NCBI RefSeq assembly: GCF_040947875.1
Contig: NZ_JBFRXN010000003.1
Coordinates: 620,001 to 684,000 of the forward strand
Length of the DNA: 64,000 nt
Reading direction: 5' to 3'
DNA from: Pseudomonas sp. MYb118
GTDB taxonomy: Bacteria > Pseudomonadota > Gammaproteobacteria > Pseudomonadales > Pseudomonadaceae
This document shows positions 42,762 to 51,611 of the stretch, piece after piece; positions within the stretch are counted from its first letter, which is position 1, and every line of letters starts with the position of its first letter. The translations under genes were made by a program, and so were the position numbers. Below the pieces are notes generated by a model. That model was not told the DNA's origin and made no database searches. It was given only the letters and a program-made list of their open reading frames with translations.

Positions 42762-43391
42762 ATGTCCCAGAAAGCGATCATGCTTTACCGTCATCCATTG
42801 TCCGGTCACTCCCACCGCGTCGAATTGATGCTGTCCCTGCTGGGCCTGCCCACCGAACTGGTGTTCGTCGACCTGAAGAAGGGCGCGCACAAGACGCCGG
42901 AATTCCTGGCGCTCAATCGCTTCGGCCAGGTGCCGGTGATCGACGATGACGGCGTGGTGCTGGCGGATTCCAACGCCATTCTGATCTACCTCGCCGAGAA
43001 ATATGACGACGGCCAATGGTTGCCCGACGACCCGGTGGTCAAGGCCAACATCCAGCGCTGGTTGTCCGTGGCCGCAGGCCAGGTCAATTCGGGCCCGGCG
43101 GCCGCGCGGTTGATCACCGTGTTTGGCGCAGGCTACAACGCCGAAGACGTGATCAGCCGCTCCCACGCCTTGCTCAAGGTGATGGAAGAAGAACTGGGCG
43201 ACAGCCAGTTCCTGGCCGGCGACCAACCGACCATTGCCGATGTGGCCGTCTACACCTACGTGGCCCACGCGCCGGAAGGCAACGTCTCGCTGGGCGATTA
43301 CCCGAATGTCCGCGCCTGGCTGGCCCGTATCGAAGCGTTGCCACGTTTCGTCGGCATGCAACGCACGGCGGCGGGCCTGCAACAGGCCTGA
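42762..43391 (+). CDS. Glutathione S-transferase family protein
   Basis: A 209-aa GST with an N-terminal thioredoxin fold ([23 protein letters not shown], cis-Pro region [24 protein letters not shown]) and an all-helical C-terminal domain with the N-capping segment [17 protein letters not shown]. It would conjugate glutathione to electrophiles or use it as a redox cofactor. ATG 42762 follows AAGGAG. It is preceded by the shared promoter element and followed by a pair of LysR genes, which are the likely regulators. Confidence 0.92.
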   Translation: MSQKAIMLYRHPLSGHSHRVELMLSLLGLPTELVFVDLKKGAHKTPEFLALNRFGQVPVIDDDGVVLADSNAILIYLAEKYDDGQWLPDDPVVKANIQRWLSVAAGQVNSGPAAARLITVFGAGYNAEDVISRSHALLKVMEEELGDSQFLAGDQPTIADVAVYTYVAHAPEGNVSLGDYPNVRAWLARIEALPRFVGMQRTAAGLQQA

Positions 43392-43569
43392 GCCTGATCC
43401 CGGAGCCTGGCGGCCACGTCATTTCGCCAGGCTCCATCGCGCCTTCTCATCGAACACTCAAACCCCCGCCATTGATCCCCAAACGTGCGAAAGTCGCGAT
43501 CGGCGACAATACTGGCAGATTGCTCAGCAACCACGTGCGGCCCACACCTCAATCACAATCGGATGCCCC

Positions 43570-44490
43570 ATGGATCGCTTTCAGGAAATGCAGATTTTTA
43601 TGGCCGTCGCAGAGGAAGAGGGGTTTGCCGCGGCTGCGCGGGCACTGCGGATTTCGCCGCCGAGCGTGACCCGTGCCATCGCCGCGATGGAGGAGCGGAT
43701 CGGCACCCAGTTGCTCTCGCGCACCACCCGCAGTCTGCACCTGACCGAGGCCGGGCAGCGTTACCTGGAGGACTGCCGGCGCATTCTCGGCGAACTCGAT
43801 GAGGCCGAAGAGGCCGCTGCCGGCAGCTATTCGGTGCCTTGCGGTTTACTCACCGTGACGGCCTCGGTCCTGTTCGGTGAGCTGTACATTGCGCCACTGA
43901 TGGCGGATTACCTGGATCAGTTTCCTTCGGTGCACCTCAACGCCCTGTTCGTCGACCGCGTGGTCAGCATGGCCGATGAAGGCATTGATGTGGCGATCCG
44001 CATTGGCCACCTGCGCGAAAGCAATCTGCAGGCGATCAAGGTCGGTGAAGTGCGCCAGGTGACCTGCGCCGCTCCGGCCTATTTCCAGCGCTATGCACGA
44101 CCGCGACACCCGGAAGAGTTGAGCGCCGCCAATATCGTGATGTCGTCCGCCAGCCATTTGCTCAGCGACTGGGTGTACATGAATGATTGCAACCCTCTGA
44201 GCCTGCGCTTCAACCCGCGCCTGGTGGTCACCGCCAACCAGGCGGCGATCAATATTGCCTGCCAGGGCTGGGGCCTGACGCGGGTGCTGTCCTATCAGGT
44301 CGCCAGCCGGGTCGCCGCGGGCGAACTGGAAATCGTGCTGCGCGACTTCGAACCGCCGGCATTGCCGATTCACGTGGTGTATCAGAAGAGCAACCGGGTG
44401 CCGGCCAAAGTGCGCACCTTCGTCGACTTCCTGGTTGAACGGCTGCAACGTGACGAGACGCTCAAGCCCGCCGCAAGAGCCTCGACCTGA
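43570..44490 (+). CDS. LysR-family transcriptional regulator, first of a tandem pair
   Basis: A 306-aa LysR protein of the GcvA/AaeR-like 'MDRFQEMQIF' group. The helix-turn-helix (residues about 18-40, AAARALRISPPSVTRAIAAMEERIG) and the RTTRSLHLTEAG wing are intact. The effector domain follows from about residue 90. The ATG at 43570 was chosen as the family start, inside a frame open from 43234. Its stop overlaps the next LysR start as TGATG. It probably regulates the glutathione transferase and the PNPOx-fusion genes, whose promoters share a LysR-type box. Confidence 0.92.
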   Translation: MDRFQEMQIFMAVAEEEGFAAAARALRISPPSVTRAIAAMEERIGTQLLSRTTRSLHLTEAGQRYLEDCRRILGELDEAEEAAAGSYSVPCGLLTVTASVLFGELYIAPLMADYLDQFPSVHLNALFVDRVVSMADEGIDVAIRIGHLRESNLQAIKVGEVRQVTCAAPAYFQRYARPRHPEELSAANIVMSSASHLLSDWVYMNDCNPLSLRFNPRLVVTANQAAINIACQGWGLTRVLSYQVASRVAAGELEIVLRDFEPPALPIHVVYQKSNRVPAKVRTFVDFLVERLQRDETLKPAARAST

Positions 44491-45398
44491 TGGACCGTTA
44501 TCATGAGATGCGCATGTTCAGCGCACTGTGCGAACGTCCCAGCTTCGCCTCGGCCGCGCGCCGTCTCAATGTGTCCGCGCCGACGGTCATGCGCGCCGTC
44601 GCCAGCCTGGAAGCGCGGCTGGGCGTGGCGTTGTTGCGGCGAAGTACGCGCGGCATCAGCCTGACCGAAGCCGGAGCGGCGTTCATGGCCGACGCCTCGC
44701 GCATTCTCCAGGCGGTCGACGAGGCCGAAGCCGCGGCCAAGGGCTTGCATGTCAAGGCGCAGGGCAACCTGACGGTCTCGCTGCCGCTGCTGTTCAGCCG
44801 CTACGTGATGACTCCGGTATTGACCGGTTACATGGACCAGTACCCCGACATCGGTGTCTTCGCTCGCTATCAGGATCGCCTGGCCAACCTGTACGAGGAG
44901 GGCGTGGATGTGGCGGTGCTGGTGGGCAACCTGCCCAGCTCATCGTTGATCGCGCGCCAGGTGGGCCAGGTCCGCTCGATTGTGTGTGCCAGCCCCGAGT
45001 ACCTGGCGCTGCACGGTGAGCCCGGTGTTCCCGGGGACCTGCGCAACCACCGCCTGATCGCCACGCAACCTCATCAGAATCGGGTGCAGTGGCCCTTCGA
45101 GCATCAAGGTGAGCCCATCATCGTCAAAGCGCGCACGCGCCTGAGTTGCGCCACCTTGCAGACGGCCATTGATGCCGCGGCCAATGGCGCCGGCGTTACC
45201 CGTTGCCTGAACTATCCGTTGCACGACTACCTGCGCACGGGGCGCCTGCGTCGGGTCCTGCACGCTTACGATCCGCCGTCGCTGCCGGTGCACGTGGTCT
45301 ATCGGGAAAGGCGCGACGCCTCGACGCGCGTGCACAGTTTTGTCAGTTACGTGGTCGAGCGGTTGCGCGAGCATCCGGCGTTGCGGCCAGACGGGTAA
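44490..45398 (+). CDS. LysR-family transcriptional regulator, second of a tandem pair
   Basis: A 302-aa LysR protein clearly paralogous to its upstream neighbour (MDRYHEMRMFSALCERPSFASAARRL against MDRFQEMQIFMAVAEEEGFAAAARAL, and similar ends SFVSYVVERLR and TFVDFLVERLQ). The helix-turn-helix and RSTRGISLTEAG wing are intact. The start codon overlaps the stop of the first gene (TGATG), so both are made from one message in fixed ratio. A duplicated pair like this may form heteromers or divide two target promoters. Confidence 0.92.
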   Translation: MDRYHEMRMFSALCERPSFASAARRLNVSAPTVMRAVASLEARLGVALLRRSTRGISLTEAGAAFMADASRILQAVDEAEAAAKGLHVKAQGNLTVSLPLLFSRYVMTPVLTGYMDQYPDIGVFARYQDRLANLYEEGVDVAVLVGNLPSSSLIARQVGQVRSIVCASPEYLALHGEPGVPGDLRNHRLIATQPHQNRVQWPFEHQGEPIIVKARTRLSCATLQTAIDAAANGAGVTRCLNYPLHDYLRTGRLRRVLHAYDPPSLPVHVVYRERRDASTRVHSFVSYVVERLREHPALRPDG

Positions 45399-45402
45399 AC
45401 CA

Positions 45403-45996
45403 ATGAGATACCTCCACGGCGGACTTCCCACGGATAAGAACAGTTCAGAGCGCCTGCTATTGGTGCCCGAGGGTTACCCGGTGTGGATCGACGTGCCCCA
45501 GGCCAGCATCGGCGGCGCCGCGACGGCGTTGCGCTTCGAGTTGCCGTTGCGTGGCCACAACCTGCCATTGATGCACCGGCGCGAGGCCAAGCTGGTGGTG
45601 GCGCTCAAGGGCTCGCTGCAAGTGCGAGCCGGGCGGCGGCCCCTGGCGGTACTCAACGAAGGCGATGCGGTGACATTGCCCGCCGGGACTGCACACCGAA
45701 TCCACCAGTTCGGTGCACAGCCAAGCACCGTGGGCATCGTGCTGTGGCCCGGTGCCGTTGAACAGGCATTTCGCGAGCTGGCAGAACTGGCCGCCGCTGG
45801 CCGTCATCAGCGGGGTGCCATGGTCGACATTCTCAAGCGTTACGCGGTGCTGTGGACTGACGGCGAGCCAGAGGACGAAACCCGGCAGGCGGACGTCCGC
45901 CCGTTGTCCGAATGGCTGGCGACGCTACCGTCGCAGATCGTGCAGCCGTTGGCGTTGAAGTGGCAGGTGCAACAGCGGCCCTGTGAATCTGCCTGA
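45403..45996 (+). CDS. Cupin-domain protein of unknown role
   Basis: A 197-aa protein. Its middle third is a single cupin barrel (MHRREAKLVVALKGSLQVRAGRRPLAVLNEGDAVTLPAGTAHRIHQFG), with candidate metal ligands in the two His-containing segments. The C-terminal part (ILKRYAVLWTDGEPEDETRQADV) is helical and unlike other domains I know. It starts four bases after the second LysR gene, so it belongs to the same transcript and may be a ligand-binding accessory. ATG 45403 chosen; the frame opens at 45340 within the LysR gene. Confidence 0.8.
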   Translation: MRYLHGGLPTDKNSSERLLLVPEGYPVWIDVPQASIGGAATALRFELPLRGHNLPLMHRREAKLVVALKGSLQVRAGRRPLAVLNEGDAVTLPAGTAHRIHQFGAQPSTVGIVLWPGAVEQAFRELAELAAAGRHQRGAMVDILKRYAVLWTDGEPEDETRQADVRPLSEWLATLPSQIVQPLALKWQVQQRPCESA

Positions 45997-46036
45997 TCAC
46001 CAGCCATGACGGCGAATCAGCGCTGGTTTTTCCGGC

Positions 46037-47278
46037 TCACATCGCCCCGTCCCAACCCAGCGTTTCATCGAGCCAATCGTAAATCCGCGCATTGGCAAGT
46101 CGTGCGGCGCCCACGCCACAATGGGCGCCGGCGCCCTCGGCGTTGCCGAGCACCAGCAGGGTCTTGTCACAGGTCAGGTGGTCATACAGTTCCTGCGGCT
46201 GACCTTTGAAAAACAGATCGCCTTCGGCATCGCAGATCAAAGCGGGGCAGCGGATACGCTCGGCGATACCGCCTTCCAGCGTGTAGTCCAGCGTCATGCG
46301 CATGTAGTCGCTGGGGCTCGAAGCACCGAAACACCACGTGCCATGGGTGATCGACCAGCGCGCCACCGGTGAGCGCTGCATGACGGCTTCGATCATGCCG
46401 TCCAGCTCGGGTGTCGGCCCGTCCATGAGCGCGGCGATTGCTTCGGGCCGCTGGTCGACCGGTACGTCAGCCAGATGGGCCATGCTGTAGTCATAGACCC
46501 CGCCATTGGCGATCACCGCGGCCAGGCGGTGTTCGAACGCCGCTGCCCGCGGGGCCAGATAACCGCCGAGGCTTTCCCCGCGCAAGGCGATGCGGCTGTG
46601 GTCAATGCCCGGCAGGGTCAGGGCGAAATCCACCACCGGTGTCACGACCTTTTCCCAATCGAAGCGAAACACCAACCCCTCACGGTGCAGCGGGCCGGAC
46701 TGCCCAGGGCCGTCGAAACACAACACGTGATAACCACGCTCGACCGCCGCTCGCGCGCCGCTCCAGTGTTTTTCCTCGGCTGCACCGTCGAAGCCGGTGT
46801 GCAGAATCAGCAGTGGCCGAGTCCCGTCACCCGCCCGGTGCAGGTAACCGGGCAGCTTCGTGCCCTCATAAGGGATTTCCACCGGCTCGATGGCCGGCTT
46901 GAACAGTGCCGCCGCGGTCCGGTAGCAAGCCACCGAACGCTCGAAGGCGCGACTGACCCGCGGGTCCTGCGGCCGGGCATGCAGGAAAAATTCCGAGGCG
47001 CGGTAGTAATTACAGGCGCGCAGGTAACTGTCGCGAGCGCTGACCCGGTGGTTGGCCGCGAGTTGACGCTGGCCTTCCTCGGCAACTTGATCGGCCATGG
47101 CGTTCCACTCGCGGTACCAGCTGTCGTAGTCGCCGGCCGTGATGCGCGAACTCACGGCCATGACCTCGCCGAAACAGCCGCCGCCATATTCGTCGGCACC
47201 GAACATGCGCAAGGTCTCGAACCAGAATTGCTCGTCGTCGGCAAAAAGCAGTGTTGCTGCGTGCGACTGGACTGGCAT
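46037..47278 (-). CDS. Alpha/beta hydrolase (dihydroxypseudooxynicotine hydrolase-like group)
   Basis: A 413-aa hydrolase with a long helical N-terminal domain (residues about 1-170, FWFETLRMFGADEYGGGCFGEVM...RDSYLRACNYYRASEFF) before the alpha/beta core. The nucleophile elbow is GESLGG, the oxyanion side GFDGAAEEKHW, the acid is probably Asp in CDAEGDLFF and the base His in GAHCGVG. This layout is that of FrsA/DUF1100-like and C-C bond hydrolases such as 2,6-dihydroxypseudooxynicotine hydrolase. ATG 47278 has GGGAG seven bases upstream; the frame to 47557 is not used. Divergent from ppk2. Substrate unknown. Confidence 0.85.
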   Translation of the reverse strand: MPVQSHAATLLFADDEQFWFETLRMFGADEYGGGCFGEVMAVSSRITAGDYDSWYREWNAMADQVAEEGQRQLAANHRVSARDSYLRACNYYRASEFFLHARPQDPRVSRAFERSVACYRTAAALFKPAIEPVEIPYEGTKLPGYLHRAGDGTRPLLILHTGFDGAAEEKHWSGARAAVERGYHVLCFDGPGQSGPLHREGLVFRFDWEKVVTPVVDFALTLPGIDHSRIALRGESLGGYLAPRAAAFEHRLAAVIANGGVYDYSMAHLADVPVDQRPEAIAALMDGPTPELDGMIEAVMQRSPVARWSITHGTWCFGASSPSDYMRMTLDYTLEGGIAERIRCPALICDAEGDLFFKGQPQELYDHLTCDKTLLVLGNAEGAGAHCGVGAARLANARIYDWLDETLGWDGAM

Positions 47279-47490
47279 GGCGAATCTCCCGATGGACAAC
47301 TCGATAGCCGTAAGCGAGAGGGGATCTCGACGTAACGCCTGATCCCGCGTGTACCAACCTTGCAACAGCGGAGGTCGCCGCGTAACGGCGCTGCTGACTG
47401 CCCGGAAATTGTAGCTGGCCGGCGGCGATACACAGGGTTGTGAAGGAAAGATGTCGCAGGTCTGGCGGCCCAATTGTTTGGATCTACACT

Positions 47491-47508
47491 GATTTCGAGG
47501 ACGAAATC
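47491..47508. promoter_or_regulatory. Inverted repeat upstream of ppk2 (GATTTCG-N4-CGAAATC)
   Basis: Perfect 7-base arms, 47 bases before the ppk2 ATG in the 277-base divergent spacer. It could be an operator for ppk2 or for the divergent hydrolase gene. Confidence 0.45.
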
Positions 47509-47555
47509 GGGGTGTTCCGACAGTCACCTGCCACTTCAATTCATGAGGCTCGGTC

Positions 47556-48380
47556 ATGGCAAAAGCAAAGAAGAAGGGCGCTCACAAATCTGATTCCGCT
47601 GACAGCCCCAAGCTGAAAAACAAGGATTATCTCGAAGCGCTGCGCCACCTGCACGTCGAGCTGGTCAAGTTGCAGGAGTGGGTCAAGCAGGAGGGCATCA
47701 AGATCTGCGTGATCTTCGAAGGCCGCGACGGGGCGGGCAAGGGCGGCACCATCAAGGCCATCACCGAGCGGGTCAGCCCGCGGGTGTTTCGCGTGGTGGC
47801 GCTGCCGGCGCCGACTGACCGTGAAAAGAGCCAGATGTACTTGCAGCGCTACCTGCCACACCTGCCCGCGGCGGGCGAGATCGTCATCTTCGACCGCAGT
47901 TGGTACAACCGCGCCGGGGTCGAGCGGGTGATGGGATTCTGCACCGAAGAACAGGCCGACAAATTTCTGAAGTCCGTACCGCAAGTGGAACGGGCGATTG
48001 TCGATTCCGGGGTCATTCTGCTCAAGTACTGGCTGGATGTGAGTCCAGAGGAGCAAACCCGCAGGCTCGAAGGACGGATCGAAGACGGGCGCAAGATCTG
48101 GAAGCTGTCACCCATGGACCTCAAGTCCTACAGCCGCTGGTACGACTATTCCCGAGCGCGGGACCTGATGTTCCAGGCCTCTGACACCGAATACGCCCCT
48201 TGGCTGGTGGCCAACTCCAACGACAAGCGCCGCACGCGCCTTAACATCATTTCCGATTTGCTTAGCCGTATTCCCTACAAGGAAGTGCCGCGCGAGAAGG
48301 TCAAACTGCCAAAGCGGCAGAAACCCGGCGGCTATAAAGATCCGGACTACCCGTTCCGGCACATCCCGCAGAAATTCTGA
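47556..48380 (+). CDS. ppk2: Polyphosphate kinase 2
   Basis: A 274-aa single-domain PPK2 that transfers phosphate between polyphosphate and nucleotides (usually GDP or ADP to the triphosphate). The Walker A site FEGRDGAGKGGTIKAI is near residues 53-68, the catalytic Walker B/lid region is IFDRSWYNRAGVERVMGFC, and the basic C-terminal region RWYDYSRARDLM is complete. The N terminus is Lys-rich. The ATG follows TGAGGCTCGGTC. The sulfate-type transporter gene begins six bases after the stop, so the two are co-transcribed. Confidence 0.95.
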   Translation: MAKAKKKGAHKSDSADSPKLKNKDYLEALRHLHVELVKLQEWVKQEGIKICVIFEGRDGAGKGGTIKAITERVSPRVFRVVALPAPTDREKSQMYLQRYLPHLPAAGEIVIFDRSWYNRAGVERVMGFCTEEQADKFLKSVPQVERAIVDSGVILLKYWLDVSPEEQTRRLEGRIEDGRKIWKLSPMDLKSYSRWYDYSRARDLMFQASDTEYAPWLVANSNDKRRTRLNIISDLLSRIPYKEVPREKVKLPKRQKPGGYKDPDYPFRHIPQKF

Positions 48381-48385
48381 GCCGC

Positions 48386-50161
48386 ATGAGCGATCCAAAC
48401 ACGCGGTCACCCGAGGCAGAACCCGGCCGCATTGCCCGCGGCAATCAGGCCGAACACAGTGGCTGGCTGCGCTGGTTGCCGGGCCTGCAGACCCTGCGCC
48501 GCTATCAACTGGCGTGGCTGCCCAACGACATCGTCGCCGGCCTGGTGCTCACCACCATGCTGGTGCCGGTGGGCATCGCCTACGCGGTGGCGTCCGGGGT
48601 GCCGGGCATCTACGGCCTGTACGCGACCATCGTGCCGCTGTTGGCGTATGCCATTTTCGGCCCCAGCCGCATCCTCGTGCTGGGGCCGGATTCCTCCCTG
48701 GCGGCGGTGATTCTGGCGGTTATCCTGCCGCTGTCCGGCGGTGATCCACAGCGGGCGATCGCCCTGGCCGGGGCGATGGCCATCGTTTGCGGGCTGGTGT
48801 GCATCCTGGCGGGCATCGCCCGGCTGGGCTTCGTCACCGAACTGCTGTCCAAGCCGATTCGCTACGGCTACATGAATGGCATTGCCCTGACCGTGCTGAT
48901 CAGCCAGCTACCCAAGCTGTTCGGCTTCTCCATCGACAGCGCCGGGCCGTTGCGCAATCTCTGGGCCATTGGCTCGGGGGTGCTGGGCGGCAAGGCCAAC
49001 CTGACGACATTCCTGATCGGCGCGGCCACCCTGGTGGTGATCCTGCTGCTGAAAAACCACAAGCGCGTGCCGGGCATCCTGATCGCCGTGGCCGCCGCGA
49101 CCATTGTTGTCGATGTATGGGAACTGGCGGCCCACGGTGTCGCGGTGCTGGGGCAATTGCCCCAGGGCTTGCCGGCGTTCGCCATTCCGTGGATCACCTA
49201 TGACGACCTGGTCCCGGTGCTGATCGGTGGCTGTGCGGTGGCCCTGGTGTCGTTCGCCGACACCAGCGTGCTGTCGCGGGTGTATGCGGCGCGCACGCGC
49301 ACCTCGGTCGACCCCAATCAGGAGATGGTCGGGCTGGGCGTCGCCAACCTCGCGGCCGGGCTGTTCCAGGGTTTTGCCATCAGCAGTAGTTCGTCGCGCA
49401 CGCCGGTGGCGGAAGCGGCGGGGGCGAAAACCCAGTTGACCGGGGTGGTCGGTGCGCTGGCGGTGGCGCTGTTGTTGATGGTCGCGCCGAACCTGCTCAA
49501 GGACCTGCCCACCAGTGCCCTGGCAGCGGTGGTGATCGCCTCCGCCATCGGCCTGATCGAAGTCAGCGACCTGCGCCGGATCTATCGTATGCAGCGCTGG
49601 GAGTTCTGGCTGTCGATCGTCTGCACCATCGGCGTGGCGGTGTTCGGCGCGATCGAGGGCATCGGCATCGCCATCCTGATTGCGGTGATCGAGTTCCTAT
49701 GGGACGGCTGGCGCCCGTATTCGGCGGTGCTGGGGCGCGCCGATGGCGTGCAGGGTTATCACGACATCCAGCGTTACCCGCAGGCAAGTCGGCTGCCTGG
49801 GCTGGTGCTGTTTCGCTGGGATGCGCCGCTGTTTTTCGCCAATGCCGAACTGTTCCACGACCGGGTGCTGGACGCAGTGGCGGCGTCACCCACGCCGGTG
49901 CGCTGGCTGGTAGTGGTGGCGGAACCGGTGACCAGCGTCGACGTGACCTCCGCCGACATGCTCGCCGAGCTGGACGAGACCCTGCACGCCGCCGGTATCG
50001 AGTTGTGCGTGGCCGGGATGAAAGACCCGGTCAAGGACAAGCTCAAGCGTTTCGGCCTGTTTACCCGTATTGGTGAATCGGCGTTCTTTGCCACTATCGG
50101 TGAGGCGGTCAGCAGCTACCTGGCGCAGTACCCCGAGCACTGGACCGCCGATAGGGACTGA
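48386..50161 (+). CDS. SulP-family anion transporter with STAS domain
   Basis: A 591-aa membrane protein. The SulP core has about 14 helices (residues about 35-440) with the family motifs VGIAYAVASGVPGIYGLYATI and FQGFAISSSSSRTPVAEAAGAKTQ. The C-terminal cytosolic STAS domain (residues about 455-570) contains VTSVDVTSADMLAELDETL. Members move sulfate, bicarbonate or dicarboxylates by proton or sodium coupling. It starts six bases after ppk2 and ends convergent with the efflux operon. The specific anion cannot be told. Confidence 0.92.
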   Translation: MSDPNTRSPEAEPGRIARGNQAEHSGWLRWLPGLQTLRRYQLAWLPNDIVAGLVLTTMLVPVGIAYAVASGVPGIYGLYATIVPLLAYAIFGPSRILVLGPDSSLAAVILAVILPLSGGDPQRAIALAGAMAIVCGLVCILAGIARLGFVTELLSKPIRYGYMNGIALTVLISQLPKLFGFSIDSAGPLRNLWAIGSGVLGGKANLTTFLIGAATLVVILLLKNHKRVPGILIAVAAATIVVDVWELAAHGVAVLGQLPQGLPAFAIPWITYDDLVPVLIGGCAVALVSFADTSVLSRVYAARTRTSVDPNQEMVGLGVANLAAGLFQGFAISSSSSRTPVAEAAGAKTQLTGVVGALAVALLLMVAPNLLKDLPTSALAAVVIASAIGLIEVSDLRRIYRMQRWEFWLSIVCTIGVAVFGAIEGIGIAILIAVIEFLWDGWRPYSAVLGRADGVQGYHDIQRYPQASRLPGLVLFRWDAPLFFANAELFHDRVLDAVAASPTPVRWLVVVAEPVTSVDVTSADMLAELDETLHAAGIELCVAGMKDPVKDKLKRFGLFTRIGESAFFATIGEAVSSYLAQYPEHWTADRD

Positions 50162-50173
50162 ACCCGCGCCCTC

Positions 50174-51610
50174 TCAAGGTTGAGGGGCGCGGGCATCGGC
50201 CGCGGTCAAGCGGTCCGCTTCGCTGACCCAGCCGCCACCGGTGGCCTTGTACAGGTCGATCATCGAGGTGAACACCGAACCCCGTGTCCGGGTGTAATTG
50301 AGCTCGGCATCGAACAGGCTGCGCTCGGCATCCAGCACTTCGATGTAGCTGGTGTAGCCGTTGTCATAACGCAGCCGCGCGTAATGGGCGTAGGTGCGCA
50401 GGGCTTCGACCTGGCTGGCCTGGAACGCCATCTGCTCACGGGACTTGCTGGACGCCACCAGCGCGTTCTCGACGTCACCGAACGCCGATTGAATGGCTTT
50501 CTGATAGCTCAACAGCGCTCCCTGTTGGAAGGCTTCGGCCTGTTGCACCTGCCCGGCGATGGCGCCGCCGGTGAAGATCGGCATGTCCGCCGCTACCCCG
50601 TAAGACCAGGTGGCGGCAGGGCCGGTGAACAGGTTGGACAACTGATTGCTCACCGAGCCTGCCAGCCCGGTCAGGGAAATGGTCGGGAAATACTGGGCCT
50701 TGGCGGCGCCGATCTGCGCATTCGCCGAGATCAGGTTGAGTTCCGCTTGGCGCAGGTCCGGCCGGCGTTGCAGCAGGTCCGAAGGCAGGCCGGCCGGCAC
50801 CGCCGGCAGCGCCAGTTGGCCCAGGTCGCGACCGCGCAGGATCGGCCCCGGATTACGTCCCAGCAGCACCGCCAGCAGGTTTTCCTGTTGAGCCACCAGG
50901 GGTTCGAATTGCGCCACCGAGGCGAGGGTGCGTTGGTACTCCGACAGGTTCTGCGCCAGTTCCATCTCGGAGATGGTCCCGGCACCGAAGCGCAGCTTGA
51001 AGATCTCGTAGGAATCGCCGCGCACCTTGGCGGTGGTGCGGGCAATTTCAAGTTCGCGGTCGAGGTCGCGCAGGGTGATGTAGCTGGTCGCCACCGAGGA
51101 CACCAGGCTCAGGATCACGCTGCGTCGGCCTTCCTCGGACGCCAGCAGGTCGGCACGCGCCGATTCGTTGAGGCGGCGCAGGCGGCCCCAGATGTCCAGT
51201 TCCCAATTGACGCTGAGCAGGGCCTGGTAATTGTTGTAGATCGGGTCGATGCCCGAAGTCAGCGATGTCGGCCCGTTATCCCGTGGCGCCCGGTTGCGCG
51301 TGCCCTGGGCACCCAGCCCGATCTGGGGAAAATACAGCGAGCGGGTTTCGCCATAGCGGCCCTGGAACTGCTCGACGCGGGCGGCGGCGATCTTGATGTC
51401 CTTGTTTTCCAGCAGGGCGCTGCGGATCAGTTCGTTGAGCACCGGGTCCTGGAATTGCTCCCACCACAGGCTGTTGGACAGGTCCCTGGCTTCCTTGTCG
51501 GCGTAGCGGTAGGCCGCCGGGGTGTCGATCTCGGGCGCCTGGTAATCGGGACCGACCATGCAGCCGGCCATACCCAGGCACACCAGCAAGGCCAATGAGG
51601 GCTTGTGCAT
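50174..51610 (-). CDS. Outer-membrane efflux channel (OprM/NodT-type lipoprotein)
   Basis: A 478-aa outer-membrane factor. The lipobox LGMAGC places the acylated cysteine near residue 17, followed by the usual MVGPDYQAPEIDTPAAYRY opening. Two tandem TolC-type repeats follow (LWWEQFQDPVLNELIRSALLENKDIKIAAARVEQF; LLQRRPDLRQAELNLISANAQIGAAKAQYFPTISLTG). It gives the outer-membrane exit of a tripartite pump. It is the last gene of the MFP-RND-OMF operon; one base separates its ATG from the RND stop. Confidence 0.94.
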   Translation of the reverse strand: MHKPSLALLVCLGMAGCMVGPDYQAPEIDTPAAYRYADKEARDLSNSLWWEQFQDPVLNELIRSALLENKDIKIAAARVEQFQGRYGETRSLYFPQIGLGAQGTRNRAPRDNGPTSLTSGIDPIYNNYQALLSVNWELDIWGRLRRLNESARADLLASEEGRRSVILSLVSSVATSYITLRDLDRELEIARTTAKVRGDSYEIFKLRFGAGTISEMELAQNLSEYQRTLASVAQFEPLVAQQENLLAVLLGRNPGPILRGRDLGQLALPAVPAGLPSDLLQRRPDLRQAELNLISANAQIGAAKAQYFPTISLTGLAGSVSNQLSNLFTGPAATWSYGVAADMPIFTGGAIAGQVQQAEAFQQGALLSYQKAIQSAFGDVENALVASSKSREQMAFQASQVEALRTYAHYARLRYDNGYTSYIEVLDAERSLFDAELNYTRTRGSVFTSMIDLYKATGGGWVSEADRLTAADARAPQP

Positions 51611-51611
51611 G

